Source of the DNA: Typha latifolia
Lineage: Eukaryota > Streptophyta > Magnoliopsida > Poales > Typhaceae
NCBI GenBank assembly: GCA_019914945.1
Contig: CM034109.1
Location: forward strand, 5,394,001-5,458,000
Reading direction: 5' to 3'
DNA: 64,000 bases
The notes under the pieces were generated by a model. It ran no database searches. It saw only the letters and a program-made list of their open reading frames with translations, and was not told the DNA's origin. The first letter of the stretch is position 1. Each line of letters opens with the position of its first letter. The position numbers and the translations under genes are program-made. Of the stretch, positions 1 through 10,783 are shown one piece after another.

Positions 1-207
1 CCATTTGGAGTTGGTCGAAGGATTTGCCCAGGCATTAATTTTGGAGTAGCTATAGTTGAATTGGTGTTGGCTAATCTTTTGTATTGTTTTGATTGGGAGT
101 TGCTATTCGGTATGAGAAAGGAGAACTTGGATTTAGAGGAGGAAGTGGGTATCACAGTGCATAGGAAGAACCCTCTTTACCTGACAGCTAAACCTTGGCT
201 GCATTAG
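1..207 (+). CDS. Cytochrome P450, C-terminal exon fragment (CYP71-like)
   Basis: The 68 codons from base 1 to the TAG at 205-207 encode the C-terminus of a microsomal haem-thiolate monooxygenase. The haem-binding loop F-G-V-G-R-R-I-C-P-G occupies residues 2-11, with the axial cysteine codon TGC at 25-27. It is followed by the L-helix (VELVLANLLYCFDWEL) and the usual A-type tail ending in RKNPLYLTAKPWLH. The FDWEL and RK-x-PL-x-L-x-A pattern is typical of the CYP71 clan. About 430 residues, including the membrane anchor, I-helix and ExxR motif, must lie left of the window. No frame break is visible, so this may be an intact gene, but that cannot be judged from this piece. The family is known; the substrate is not inferable. 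Confidence 0.88.
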   Translation, partial: PFGVGRRICPGINFGVAIVELVLANLLYCFDWELLFGMRKENLDLEEEVGITVHRKNPLYLTAKPWLH

Positions 208-1179
208 ACTTATGCACATGAAAGTGTGTGTGTATGCATTTAATTCTAAACTGTATCACTAGTTCGTTCATAGAAAATAATGATGCCGTAATCATGTGCG
301 ATAGGCATTAGAAGTGGGAAAATAACATTCATGTGGCCTCCCCTCAGTATGTGCAATTTCCTTCAGTTAGCCAGAAGACTAATGTTCTTATTGGTTTAAT
401 GGATAGCGGGGAATACACAAGGAGGCACCTTATGATCTTCTCGTCTATTTATTATTGCATCTGATATTATTTTTTTGGAGTTCTATTATTAAGAATAATG
501 TAATGTTTTTCACAATTTATAATGATTATATAGTTTGGCGGTTAATGTATGTCGATAATTTTCTCATTGTTTTAGAGTTGAAAGCAAGTTACATAGTTAA
601 AACTATGCTGCTATCTCACAAATGTGCTCTATTATTAACTTGAGCACTGAAAATCTTTTTGCCATAATCTTTTCTTTTGAAGTAGCTTCTTCACCACCAA
701 GATTGTCTATTCCTTGATGGCGTGGATATTTATTAATCGCTTTCCATATTTTTTTTTACCAATAGAATTTTCCACTTCAATGTGGACTTTGATCACAAAG
801 AGATTTCAAATATTCAAAACCTGCATATTTAGGATCATGCTGAGAGGGCTCATGAAGATGGTGATCTTATCATTGAGCCATTCATTGGGCCCTCCTTGCG
901 GTGCTACAGTGGCTAATATGAAAAAAGACGGATCAATGTTGTATTCAGTAGTTACATCAAAAAAACAATAAAAACAATGTTGTATTCAGTCTACTGTGAA
1001 TGAGAACCACTGTAAAATGTTTGGGATAAATCCCACAATTTAACTCACAAATATTTTGAAGCACTTTCTGTCGATCCAAAGAAATCTAACTCTACAAGTC
1101 CCATGATTTGATGTGGCACACTATCCACTTAGTTGGGCTAACCTCAATTTTGTTGGCTTCTTCTCAAGATCAGGTGAGC
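208..1179. other. 3' flank of the P450, no gene recognised
   Basis: AT-rich sequence with only short chance reading frames. The first few hundred bases are presumably P450 3' UTR and flank. I see no conserved domain, RNA gene or repeat boundary that I can defend. Confidence 0.5.
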
Positions 1180-1950
1180 CTAGTGGTGTAGAAATTTTAC
1201 TTTGATAGGCTCGTTGGGTTGTTTGCCAACTCCTACAATAACCTCAACATCTCCTGATTAGCTGTACTTGCTCTTTGGAGGTTCTCAAGAAATGAAAAAC
1301 CCAGTTGGTAGGATAGTGCATTCACTGCCTTATTCTCTACCCCCTTCTTCTACTATAGCTCATAGTCATACCCCAAGAATTTAGTGATCCTTTTTTGTTG
1401 TGCCGGAGTATGTATATATTGACTCATGAAATAGGAGAGGCTCCATTGATCTATCTGACTCACAAACCACCGCCTAATCAAATAGGGCCGCCACTTGGTC
1501 ACTGTAGTAGAATGGCAAGCATCTCACACTCGTAAGTGGAAACTGCTATGATATCTCGGATAAGGCCTTGTTGATATAAGCTATAGGTCTTCCCTTCTGC
1601 ATAGGACGGCGCAGATCCCCATCTAGGAGGCATCACACTCAACCACGAAGTGTTTTGTAAAATTGGGCAATGCTAACACAAGGGTCATGATGGCTTTCAG
1701 CTCCAAGAAGGCTTGGGTCGGCTCTTCAAACCACTCAGAGGCATCTTTACTTAGCAATGATGTGAGTGGAGCTGCTATCTTGCTGTTTCTTGCCACGAAC
1801 CGACAGTAGCAGCTTGTCAAGCCAAGAAAATTGCGTAGCTCTTAGAGGGTCCTCGGTTGCAGCCAACTAATTATGCAAGCAACCTTGTCTGAGTCGGCTG
1901 TCACCTCTCGGCTAAAATGATATGATTGAGGTACTCCATGCAGCGCTCTC
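1180..1950 (-). pseudogene. Ty3/gypsy pol remnant: end of RT, RNase H
   Basis: Read on the minus strand, this stretch begins with the RT thumb motif EYLNHII (about 1935) and passes through L-x-N-F-L-G-L-T (about 1825). It continues into RNase H with the conserved FVVECDAS (about 1625-1650), a KALSE block and a degenerate HTPAQ region near 1400. Several stops and frame changes make it non-functional. It continues the RT half at 2947-3650, from which it is separated by an oppositely oriented nested insertion. The order RT then RNase H is as in Ty3/gypsy pol. The 5' end and LTRs of this copy are not identifiable. Confidence 0.75.
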
Positions 1951-2049
1951 CACAAGGAGGAGAGAAGAAAGACGACCCAAACCCACAATCCATTAGAGAC
2001 GGCATCTACCCCGACTCAGCTTGCGCTAATGGCTCAGCCTAACCAATAG

Positions 2050-2256
2050 ATGATCTTATGCCACTTTGTACCTAATGACTTGGAAGAGCGCCGAAGAAAA
2101 GTCTTGTGTTTTTACTATGATGACAGATTTACCCTCGATCATAAATGTAAGCGCCAGCCAGCCCATGTCATATTCTTAGGCGTATTCGAGGAAGATGAAC
2201 CCGAATCCACTAATTGGCATAACAAGTTGTACAAGTACAAGAATGTGAGAGACTAG
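2050..2256 (+). pseudogene. gag zinc-knuckle remnant (Ty3/gypsy)
   Basis: The 68-residue frame contains ERRRKVLCFYYDDRFTLDHKC, followed by an acidic tail. Intact relatives in this window (13038-13223 and 37440-38750) read C-x2-C-DE-x-F-x3-H-x-C. Here the second cysteine of the knuckle has become tyrosine and the rest is conserved. It lies just upstream of an abrupt jump to the pol terminus, so it is a fragment of gag nucleocapsid and not a host gene. Confidence 0.65.
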
Positions 2257-2290
2257 TCACCTTGAAGATAAGGTGTTGGAAGCATGGTGG

Positions 2291-2945
2291 ATTATTACGA
2301 TCCCACCACATGGGTTAAGTCGAGTCAAGTCGACTCGAGTCAAGTTAGTTAGTTAATTTTATCTTATTGTTTAAATTTCAAATAAATCAGATAACTCGCA
2401 TGTGTATCTGATCTGCTAGGGATTTTTACTCCTATAAATAGGAGTGGACATATGTTGATAATTATCATTGAAGTAATCTGAGTTTAGCCAAATTATTATT
2501 TTTGTCCTTACTTTTATCGTAGCCGTTAGATCGCCTTTATTTTTCTAAGAGTATATCATAACCGTAGAAGCATCCCAATCTTTCAAACTCTAGCCACCTT
2601 CCACCACAAGAGCGAGCAAGACCAAACCCACCGTTAACTTCATTCGACCTCCGCACAAATGATGAACAAGTAAGGGGAGATTGGGTCCCCCCGGCGAAGG
2701 CCTTTGGTGGGTTTGAAGCAGCCATCTTATCTTACGGTCGTCCACCACCCTTTGACGACCGATGCAACGTCAGTTAATTACTGTTCTGCCCTATTTGACA
2801 TTTTCTCGTTATTTTATTAATATCATTTCATCTAGACATCAATTTGTCATGAAATTAGATTCATTAGAACCCTAACTTCAAGGCTACCTTTGTATAAATT
2901 TTCACAATTTCCTTATATCCGGATCGTTCTAGATCTGGTTCGTAC
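2291..2945 (+). repeat. LTR-like segment of the nested element
   Basis: It follows the pol terminus and the purine-rich tract GGAAGCATGGTGGAT. It contains a TATA-like TCCTATAAATAGGAG at about 2430 and a long stretch matching 42470-42861 (shared landmarks GTAGCCGTTAGATC and AGATCTGGTTCGTA). The exact start is uncertain. Confidence 0.55.
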
Positions 2946-2946
2946 A

Positions 2947-3650
2947 AGGTCCTACTGTACACAAGAATATCATCAAAGAATACTTATACATACCGCCGGA
3001 GGAGTGGTCAGAATATATTGTTTATCAGGCCCTAGAACGTCGCAAGTGGGTTCGAAATGCTGTCTTATGAACATCCTCCACTTAGACTCAGATCTTATGG
3101 TACCCAACACGAAGGTTGAGCTTACTAAAGTACGATGCCCCGGTCAACTCCTCCAGTAGCTCCTTAATAACCATTATGGGGTACTGATCCTTGACGACGT
3201 TGGTGTTCAACGCAAGGTAGTCTAGATAGAAATGCCAACTCCGATCCTTCTTCCTCACCAATAAGACCACTAAAAAATATGCACCTTAACTCAGCTAGAT
3301 GATACCCTACTCCAACAACAATTAGCCTTGAGATCTCCTTCTTCTGTACATGTGAGTAACTAGTAGGGCAAAATATTGTTCAGTTTGGCCCTTGGCACAA
3401 TCTCAATTTGGTGGTCAGTAGGCCTAGTAGGAGGTAGCCCATTTGGGGCCTCGAATAGTCTAGAAAAGTCAGTCAATAATTGAACCAAATCAACAGATTT
3501 ACTTGAGCTTGTAGCGGCCTTAGGTACAATTAGTGCCAACTGTAGGAAGTAGGAGAGCTCTTCGGTGCTTAGTACACTAATTAGTGGCTAGAACATGAGG
3601 TATGACTACATTTGGACTACATCTAATCTCATCAAGTGTTCACCTGTCTA
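2947..3650 (-). pseudogene. Ty3/gypsy pol remnant: protease tail to RT palm
   Basis: The minus-strand reading gives the RT fingers and palm: VLLVRKKDRSWHFYLDYLAL, then a stretch ending in KLNLRVGYHKI, the [11 protein letters not shown] block and finally FFDDILVYSR at about 2950-2985, which carries the catalytic aspartates. Upstream, at 3650-3400, is the linker between protease and RT. Stops and frame shifts are present. It is the upstream half of the pol remnant at 1180-1950. Confidence 0.75.
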
Positions 3651-3993
3651 AAAGGTAAGCCGCATGTGTGAGAAGTCGAACATCATTAGGAAGATGCTCT
3701 AGAGCCACTGGGATAACTAGACTTGATAAAATCTTAACATACTAAGACATTGGCTAAACCACATAAGAATAATAAATAAGATAGCTAGACTTGATCTATC
3801 AAGCCCAATATCTTTCGAGGTGATCCGATCTAGTCCGAATCACATCATTCCACCAAGCTTTCGTTCACCTTGTCCTCAAGGGGAGAAGTAGTCCCCGTCT
3901 ATGAAAAGACATCTCTTTAGTATCCTCAAAATTGCCTTAATGATGTTTTGGTGTTGCCTTTCTTGTAGTCAGCATCTGGTTCGAGGAAGACAT

Positions 3994-4006
3994 GCTCTGA
4001 TACCAA
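3994..4006 (-). other. Primer-binding site, initiator tRNA-Met
   Basis: The minus strand reads TTGGTATCAGAGC, complementary to the 3' end of plant initiator tRNA-Met, seven bases inside the 5' LTR end. Confidence 0.8.
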
Positions 4007-4012
4007 TTTTTA

Positions 4013-4855
4013 TGAACCGACTTGATCTGATTCTTAGCGGTTGACATTTGGATCTGTACGAGATTTGGGATTCGTGAGTGGAGGCAGGGATTCCTAGGTA
4101 TAGGATGGATGTGATGATGGAGTGGAGGCTTAGTTGATAAAGGTGGCTCGGTAATAGATGATGGTGGTGGTGGTTTGCAGATGCGATTGCGATAGATGGT
4201 TGAAAGCTATGATTGGCATACAACTATGGTAAAAATCGTATGAGAGATAGAGACAGTTAAGATAGAAAGACGAAGGGGGAGAAGTGGGCTTGCCCTACGA
4301 GACTAGGGGAATCGGTGGCAAAGGGAGATTAGAAGCTAGATGAGACCTTACCAACCGAAGAGATAGCACTGGTTAGTGAAGAGAAAAAAGGGAGATGTAG
4401 AGGCCAATGGCTTAATTGAGAGAGATGCCAGAGCAACATCCAATTAAACTTTCATTCCAAGCATGTCTAAGATACAAGCCATAATACCCTATTTATAGAG
4501 ATTAAATCAAAAAGTTTAAAACAAATTTAACTAAACTAGTCTTCCTTATCTTCTCGGATTAAACCTTCATTTTGTCACAAATACATTCCGAATCTGGAGA
4601 AGTCGTGAATACCAAAATTGTACATCTAGAGGTTGATGATCTTATCCAACTAGTTTGATATTATTCGGATATCTGTAGAATATTTAGCAAATATTTTTTC
4701 CGAAATTAGACAAACTTAGATTTAGCTAATTAAATAAAATCCTAACATACTAGGATTTTGACTAAACCACATAAGAATAATAAATAATATAATTATACTT
4801 GATCTATTAAGCCCAATATCTTTCGAGATGATCCGATCTAGTCCGAATCACATCA
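4013..4855 (-). repeat. 5' LTR of the reduced element
   Basis: It starts TGATGTGATTCGG at 4855 and ends in CA at 4013, directly before the PBS, for a length of 843 bp. The beginning is repeated at 3847-3725. Confidence 0.7.
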
Positions 4856-5699
4856 ATCAACTTTTCTACAAACTCGGGTCCATCTACAGATCTAAAAATA
4901 TTTCTACCAAAAGATTGTGAGTATAAAAGCCTAGCAAATGTCCACTTCTATAGTCTGAAAGCAGTATAAACAAAGATGCATTAATAGGTAATATACGGAT
5001 ATGCACATCATGATCAAAATCAATGCATCAGTACCACATACTCATCATGTTTATCGAATGCGCACATGTATTAGTAATCCAATATGGGTTGCATCAATCC
5101 AAACTACCATGTCCTCAAACTCGAGCTCATATTGAGCAACGGCCATAGGCCATGTCAACAACAAAAAATAGAATAAATACTATTTTAGACTATCAAGTCT
5201 TTTACTTAGGCTCAAGTTTATAGGCCACATCAATACTCATACATAACCAAACAAATACCCCCAAAAGAGGGTAAACCCTAGTGAGAGAATCATCTACCCA
5301 TCACCCAATGAACAACATGATCAATTATCCGCTACTATAGACTAAGGACCTCAATCATAAGCCCATACTATGAGTAAATATCATATATCACTACTACCAT
5401 CCAAACCCTCGACTCCAAACCACCATGCAAAACTCATGAGCTATTGCTCATGGATGCCTATACCTTGCATTATCGAGTACCACTAGGTCTACATCATCTT
5501 ATCCTTCTCTTTCTTACTTAAATACCCTAAAGGGTATGGCTCTCATTGATTGATAGTAAATTGCCTATCGCTTGACAAAACGATTGCCTAATTGTCTTTG
5601 ATCAACATGTTGAGATCTCAAGTGTGAGCCATAATATTATGGACTACTATACTAGAGATGATTCACAATAAGGAAGTGTCAGCTTTGATTAGGCTGAAT
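4856..5699. repeat. Decayed repeat, probably old LTR sequence
   Basis: No coding potential. Phrases such as AAATATTTCTACCAAAA (about 4900) and CTAAGGACC...TAAGC (about 5340) recur in a similar order at 34080-34470. This suggests a second, older LTR family in minus orientation. Boundaries are not resolvable by eye. Confidence 0.35.
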
Positions 5700-6199
5700 G
5701 ATGGTAGATAGAGAGGGTGGAAGGAGGGATGACGGCGATAGTGATGGTGAGGAAGATGATGGGTAGTGATAGCTATGATGAAAGGAGAATAATTTACTTC
5801 TACTCCTAGGTTATCTTACTCTTACTCCTAAGATAAACTCAAGGCTAGAATATTTTTTCAATATTTAGATGCTTAATAAAGGAGCCTAGCCCCTCTATAT
5901 ATAGAGATTGGTTACAACGAGTCCCACTAGGACTAGCCTTAAAGGCTGACATAACACGGATTGGGATTTACCTTAAAGGCTTACATAATTTAATTGGACT
6001 TGCCTTAAAAGCTTACTTGACTTAACTAGACTTGCCTTAAGGGATGGCATGACTTATTTGGACTTGCCTTAATAGCTCACATGACTAAACTAGACTTGCC
6101 TAAAAGACTTATATCATAAAATAATTAAAAAATAAATAGACTTGATCGATCAAGCCCAATGTCCCTATGAATTGATCCAATTAGACCTAGATCACATCA
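5700..6199 (-). repeat. 3' LTR of the minus-strand gypsy element (with 32-bp minisatellite)
   Basis: On the minus strand the LTR starts TGATGTGATCTAGG at 6199, directly after the pol terminus and its purine tract. Between about 6130 and 5925 it carries six imperfect tandem copies of a roughly 32-bp unit (ATGTAAGCCTTTAAGGCAAG...). A TATA-like CTCTATATATAGAG follows at about 5895-5908. The same arrangement is seen on the plus strand at 40615-40912 plus 42399-42861. The 3' limit is not determined. Confidence 0.6.
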
Positions 6200-6269
6200 C
6201 TCCACTACGCTTTTGACCACCTTGTCCTCAAGGTGAGGAGTTTGGGAAGCGCTGCATCAACTCAAACTC

Positions 6270-7480
6270 AAACTAACAAGTCAAATCTCCCGTTGGTCTA
6301 TTGGACCACTCCACTTGTACTTGTGTGATTAATATTCCATCTACTCAAATCCTTCTCTTGGCTAGAACCCGAAATGGCAAGGGCTCTTGGTCATGTGTGG
6401 CTGGATCGAGTATGTTGGTCGCAACAACTATCTCAGCTTCAACTCGGGTTCACAAAGCTAAAATATGGAACACTAGGTGCACTCGCAAGTCATCTGGAAG
6501 GCCACCTTGCCTACCTATTCAATCACTTGGTATGGCCCAAAGTACCTATGTGCCAGCTTTTGGTTCATGATGGGTCGAATGGATGTCTAGCGGTAGAGCT
6601 GGAGTTTGATGTACCCAATCTCCTATTGCGACCGTTCGATCTTGGTGTCACCGATTGTAGATATGTTTCATCCGGTTCTATGCAACTACCAAGTTAGCAT
6701 TTAGCCGTCAGATCTGACCATCCCTATCCATAAGGGTTTCCTTGATGTTCGTGCATTTCATCCTTCGAGTCAGTGTGTAGGACACCAAGGTAGGAGGCGG
6801 CCTACCATAAATTGCCTCAAACGGCATGGTGTCTATGCCTGGAGTGGTGGGCGTGTTGTAGGCCCACTCTACCCATGGGAAAAAGTGGAGCCACTGCCTT
6901 AGCTGCTCTCTGGCGTAGCATCGTAGGTATTACTCCAAACACCAGTTCAAGACCTCTATCGCTTGTCCGTCCTGTGGATGGTATGTCGAGCTCATCTAGA
7001 ACGTTGTGCCCTATAGGCGAAAGAATTCTTACCATAACTGATTAGTGAACACTAGATCTCGGTCAAACACAATAGATTGTGGTATCCCGTGAAGTTTAGC
7101 CACAAAGCAAATGAAGACCTACGCGACCTTCTGTGAGATGTAGGGGTGGGTGAGTGCTGAGAAGTGCACATACTTGGAGAGGAGGTCAGCCACCACCATG
7201 TTAACCGATCGCCCTTGGATGGTCGGTAGGCCTTTAATGAAGTCCATTAAAAATATCTTCCTAGATCTGCTTGGGCATGAGGAGGGGTTGGAGAAGGCCG
7301 GCTGGTCGAGTCGAATCTGCTTTGGTATGGATGTAGTTGCACAGATCTTTCTTCATGCAGGTCCACCAGCAATTGAGGCATAGTCGCTTGTGAGTCCGAA
7401 AGATGCCCTCGTGGCCCGCGAGAGGTGAGTCGCGGAAGTGGCTAATCAAGGCAATCCGCAAGTTTGCACATTAGTTGGGA
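6270..7480 (-). pseudogene. Integrase remnant of the gypsy element
   Basis: The N-terminal zinc-binding part reads HFRDSPLAGHEGIFRTHKRL at about 7440-7380. The catalytic core is recognisable from CLE...YLRCYARE through HFFPWVEWAYNT and a block ending MPFEAIYGRPPPTL (about 6960-6790). An in-frame TAA lies just before YLRCY. Below 6700 the C-terminal domain is too degraded to define. This enzyme would insert the cDNA into the genome; this copy cannot. Confidence 0.75.
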
Positions 7481-7487
7481 TTAGGAT

Positions 7488-8050
7488 CTAGTCCTCTTTG
7501 AGCACTAGTCTATCTCTCGTGTTGTACTCTATCTGACTTGATGGATCTTGAGTCACCTGAGCCACAAGTTTCACTAGGCTTAGGTCTTTCAAGGTGGCAT
7601 CCCTAATCCAATCCAACAAGGGGAGGGTTGGAATTGATAGGGTGGCTAGCTCAGAAGCGTTAGGATGGCGCGATAGTGCATCGATTGCACCGTTCTCCGA
7701 ACCCTTTTTGTAAACCAAGTCATAATCATACCCGAGCAACTTGGAGAGCCACCTTTTTTGCGCTGGAGTGTGGATCCTTTGCTCGAGTAAGTAGGGCAGA
7801 CTTCTTTGATCGGTGCACATTATGAACCGCTTTTCGATCAGGTATAGATGCCACTTGCTAACAGTGTGGACCATGACTAACATCTCTCGCTCGTACGTCG
7901 ACAATTGGCGCGACCATTGTGAGAGGGCCTTGCTCATGTAGTCTATGGGTCACCCTTCTTGCATCAAAATTGTGCCGATCCCTGACTCTGATGCATCACA
8001 CTCGACAATAAAGGTCTTGGTGAAATCTGGTAGGGCTAAACGGGCGCCTC
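7488..8050 (-). pseudogene. RNase H domain of the gypsy element
   Basis: A 149-codon open stretch (7937-7488) contains KALSQWSRQLSTYEREMLVM, followed by KWHLYLIEKRF, a TDQRSLPYLLEQ block, HTPAQKRWLSKLLGYDY and the linker AIDALSRHP. These are the standard Ty3/gypsy RNase H blocks. The preceding FxxxxDAS block (about 8000) is out of frame. Confidence 0.8.
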
Positions 8051-8830
8051 AGTCATGGCTTGCTTAAGTTCTTCAAATGCGCATTCTATTTTGTCATCCC
8101 ACTCGAACCCGCTTTTATGGAGTAGGGCGGTCAGCGGAGCCAGCGCACCATGCTAGTTACCTTCGTAGGATCGGCCTCCACACCATGGCTGCCCCGAAAG
8201 GCACTTGCTTTTCTTCACCTTTAGCCCGTGCACCGGTAATATCTCCATGACTGTCTATAGGTAGTGTAGGTGCTCCACTCTCGATCGACTGTAAACGAGG
8301 ATGTCGTCAAAAAGCACCAAAACGTACCATCAAAGGAGTGGGCAAAATACATCGTTCATCAACCCTTGAAAAGTTGCTAGGGCATTGGTTAGGCTAAAGG
8401 GCACTACAAGGAACTCGTAATGCTCGTCATGGGTTCTAAAGGCTGTCTTGTGAACGTCGGCTACCCGGACCCTGATTTGGTGATAGCCAGCTCGCAAATC
8501 TAGCTTGGTGAAGATGGTGGTACCAGCTAACTTGTCCAATAATTCCTCAATAACTGATATCGAATACCGGTCCTTGATGATGATGGCATTTAGTGCTCGA
8601 TAATCCATGCAGAAGCGCCATGAGTTGTCATTCTTCCGCACTAGTAGCACCGACGAAGAGTAGGCACTATGGCTTGGCTGGATGATGCCTTGGTCCAACA
8701 TCTCGCGTACTAGCCGTGTGATCTCATCCTTTTGGGCATGTGGATACCGGTAAGGCCTCACGTTCACTGGTCTGACTCTCAGTGTGATCTCGATCTAATG
8801 ATTAGGGTCTCGGATCGACGGTAATCCATG
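8051..8830 (-). pseudogene. Reverse transcriptase of the gypsy element
   Basis: Open stretch 8767-8330 holds RT fingers and palm: [40 protein letters not shown], a [13 protein letters not shown] block and [14 protein letters not shown]. The catalytic FxDD region follows at about 8300 and is degraded (VLFDDILVYS can be read with changes). RT copies element RNA into cDNA. Confidence 0.8.
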
Positions 8831-9847
8831 CGGCTATTCAAAGACTTGATTGATTAAACCCTTGGAGAAGTGAGTCCAAATTAGCAGCTATTATGTTACT
8901 TGTGTTTGGTTCCTCCGTGGTTGAGACCAACCGCATCAACAAGCCATGGCAATGAGCTTGTGGTAACCTAGTTAGGGCTTGAAGGCTAGCCCTAGGGTTC
9001 GACCACAACCTTTCGAGTCAAACTGGTCTCCCCTTATACTCGAAGTCCATCCGCATCATGCCAAAATCAACTAGGATTGAGCCTAAACCCTGAAGCCATT
9101 GAACTCCTAGGAGCAAATCTGCCCTCTTGAGCGCCAATGGGTTTAAGTCCAACTAAAATATCTCACCTTAGATCTGCACCTCAACTCCATCGCACCTACT
9201 ATCGGTCTGCAAGATTGTGCCATCTTCAATGGCTACATCGAATCCGATGGTTGGAGTCACCCCCAACCCAATTTGTCCCACGAATTTCGTATCCATGAAA
9301 ATTATGTGTGCTGCCCGAGTCAATTAGTATCTTAACTCGGTGCTTCTTGATCGAAACCTCTACCCATATGGTTCGGAGTGCTCGCGAGCCCGAATAGGTA
9401 TGTAAGCTCAACTCGACATGCACCTCATCCTCGTGGTTTGTGGCCTCCATATTCGCTACCTCCTCCTCATGATCCCACGGCTCCATTTCTCCCTCCTCAC
9501 CTCCTCCAAGGAACATGATTGTGGCAGATTGTTTTCCAGACTTGTAGCCTAGAACAAACTTCTCATCGCAGTAGAAGCACAAACCCTTGGTCATCCTTTC
9601 CTTGATTTGTTCGTGGTTGGCCGTCGAGAGAAGCTATTTTGTTGCTCTCCGAAGTCGGTGAGAGAAGCACTAGGTGGTAGGGACTTCCTCTCTTGAGGCC
9701 AAGTGGCAAGACCAAATCCAGCATTGCTCAATGGAGCCGGTCAGGATCCTCTCCCGTCTGTAGGGTCCATGGCACCTTGGAGCTTCTTCGTAGCTCCCTA
9801 ACCTTCTCCTCCATCATGGCCACTGTAAAAAAGGCCTCCAAGAATGT
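8831..9847 (-). pseudogene. gag nucleocapsid and aspartic protease of the gypsy element
   Basis: The frame 9594-9226 has the knuckle KGLCFYCDEKFVLGYKSGK, in which the distal H and C of the C-x2-C-x-H-x-C motif have changed to Y and S. An acidic linker follows, then the protease active site ILIDSGSTHNF (about 9332-9297). The protease core continues at 9200-8900 (a motif resembling LLLGVQWLQGLG). Right of 9594 the gag sequence continues (EEKVRELRRSSK) up to the solo-LTR junction at 9847. The knuckle mutation would impair RNA packaging. Confidence 0.72.
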
Positions 9848-9852
9848 CCTAG
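9848..9852. other. Target-site duplication, left copy (CCTAG)
   Basis: Identical to 10779-10783 and directly abutting the LTR terminus TGATACG. Confidence 0.88.
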
Positions 9853-10778
9853 TGATACGATCTTCTCTTAGGCTAATGTTCAATCTCTTCCAATTCTCTG
9901 ATCTAGACTAGATCTGGCACGGAACTTTGTAATAAGATTTTGAGAGATGCTACCGTTAGATCGATGTGAAATTTGGATATGTTATAGCCCCAGAAAAGAT
10001 CTTTCCAACAAATCAAGTTTTAGGTGAATCGGATGTGGGGGATCTTGATATATCGTTTGATTAGTGGACGGACATCAGGGTGGTCTATTTAGGATCCGTG
10101 GATGAAGGCACAAGATCCTAGGTGATGGTGGTTAGAGGCGGGCCGACGTTTGTGGGGTGGCACCGGTGAAAAGTGGTAGTGGAAAGGTTATAGTTGATGG
10201 AAGGATTAGGGCAAGTGTTGGATAGATTAGAAGAAGGGGGAGGAGAGGGCCGCCCCTAAGGGTCTAGAGTAATTGGCCGGTCGAAGGAGGTTAGAAGCGG
10301 CGTCGCTGGGGATTGAGAAAACGAGAGCGAAGAAGACGAAGCAGGCAAGACATAACTCAATTCTCCAATAATGACCTCTAGTTGCCATCCACATCCCTTT
10401 TAGAGGCTAACCAAACAACTCAAAAATAACCCTAAACAATACAATTTCGCCGACCGCATTCGAATGCACCGAGTTCTCTCTTCTCTAGATTTGCGAACGC
10501 GATGCAGCCGTTCGAATGCGCGATCAAACTCGCCTGTTTCCTACTTCTCTGGATTTGCGAATGCGATGCAAGCGTTCATTGTGCGTTTGAACGCGGCGTT
10601 CGAACACACAATGCACACTCTCACAACCACGTTCATAACTGCATTCGAACGCACTCCACCCACATTCGAACGCGACTTACAGAAAACTTATTTTCTTAGA
10701 AATTAAACATTAAAGCAAGAAACAAAGACACTCCTAAACCATGCTCAAGACGACATCGATGAAGTCTAAATCGTATCA
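9853..10778 (-). mobile_element. Solo LTR with perfect 5-bp target duplication
   Basis: 926 bp bounded by TGATACGAT at 9853 and its inverted complement ATCGTATCA at 10778. It is flanked by CCTAG at 9848-9852 and CCTAG at 10779-10783. It matches the 905-bp 3' LTR at 39710-40614 in inverted orientation (shared start TGATACGATTT, shared CCTCGACCGGCCAAT-type block near 10270). The absence of internal sequence with intact TSDs means LTR-LTR recombination removed the body. Five TTCGAA words cluster at 10459-10670. Confidence 0.9.
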
Positions 10779-10783
10779 CCTAG
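10779..10783. other. Target-site duplication, right copy (CCTAG)
   Basis: Identical to 9848-9852. Removing the LTR and one copy restores collinearity of the gag reading. Confidence 0.88.

Larger units (their letters stand above)
1960..2945 (+). mobile_element. Nested, internally deleted gypsy element
   Basis: This plus-strand block interrupts the minus-strand RT exactly between its FFDDILVYS motif (right side) and its EYLNHII motif (left side). It contains a gag zinc-knuckle remnant, then immediately the extreme end of pol (LEDKV, about 2262-2276), a purine-rich tract and an LTR-like segment. Almost all of pol is therefore missing. The LTR portion from about 2470 to 2945 aligns by eye with 42470-42861. 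The left boundary is approximate, and about 35 codons of the host RT are also missing, so the event was not a clean insertion. Confidence 0.65.
3725..4855 (-). mobile_element. LTR retrotransposon reduced to LTR, PBS, pol end, LTR stub
   Basis: On the minus strand the order is: a complete LTR (4855 to 4013), a tRNA-iMet primer-binding site (4006-3994), about 100 bp of leader, the last codons of pol (CCTTGAGGACAAGGTG at about 3890-3875), then the beginning of a second LTR (3847 to about 3725). The two LTR starts are nearly identical for about 120 bp (3725-3847 versus 4741-4855). All of gag and pol except the last few codons has been lost, giving a minimal non-autonomous derivative. The second LTR is truncated where it meets the older pol remnant at about 3725. 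Confidence 0.75.

Noticed and set aside
713..971. 85-codon plus-strand frame downstream of the P450
   Set aside because: No domain, no homologous context and a composition typical of chance frames in AT-rich sequence.
6301..6697. Overlapping plus-strand reading frames of 89-107 codons
   Set aside because: They lie antisense to the integrase remnant of the minus-strand gypsy element and show no conserved domain.
10440..10700. GTTCGAA words read as tRNA T-arm or Pol III B boxes
   Set aside because: The B box needs a C after GTTCGANN; most copies have G there, there are no A boxes at the right distance and no T-run terminators.
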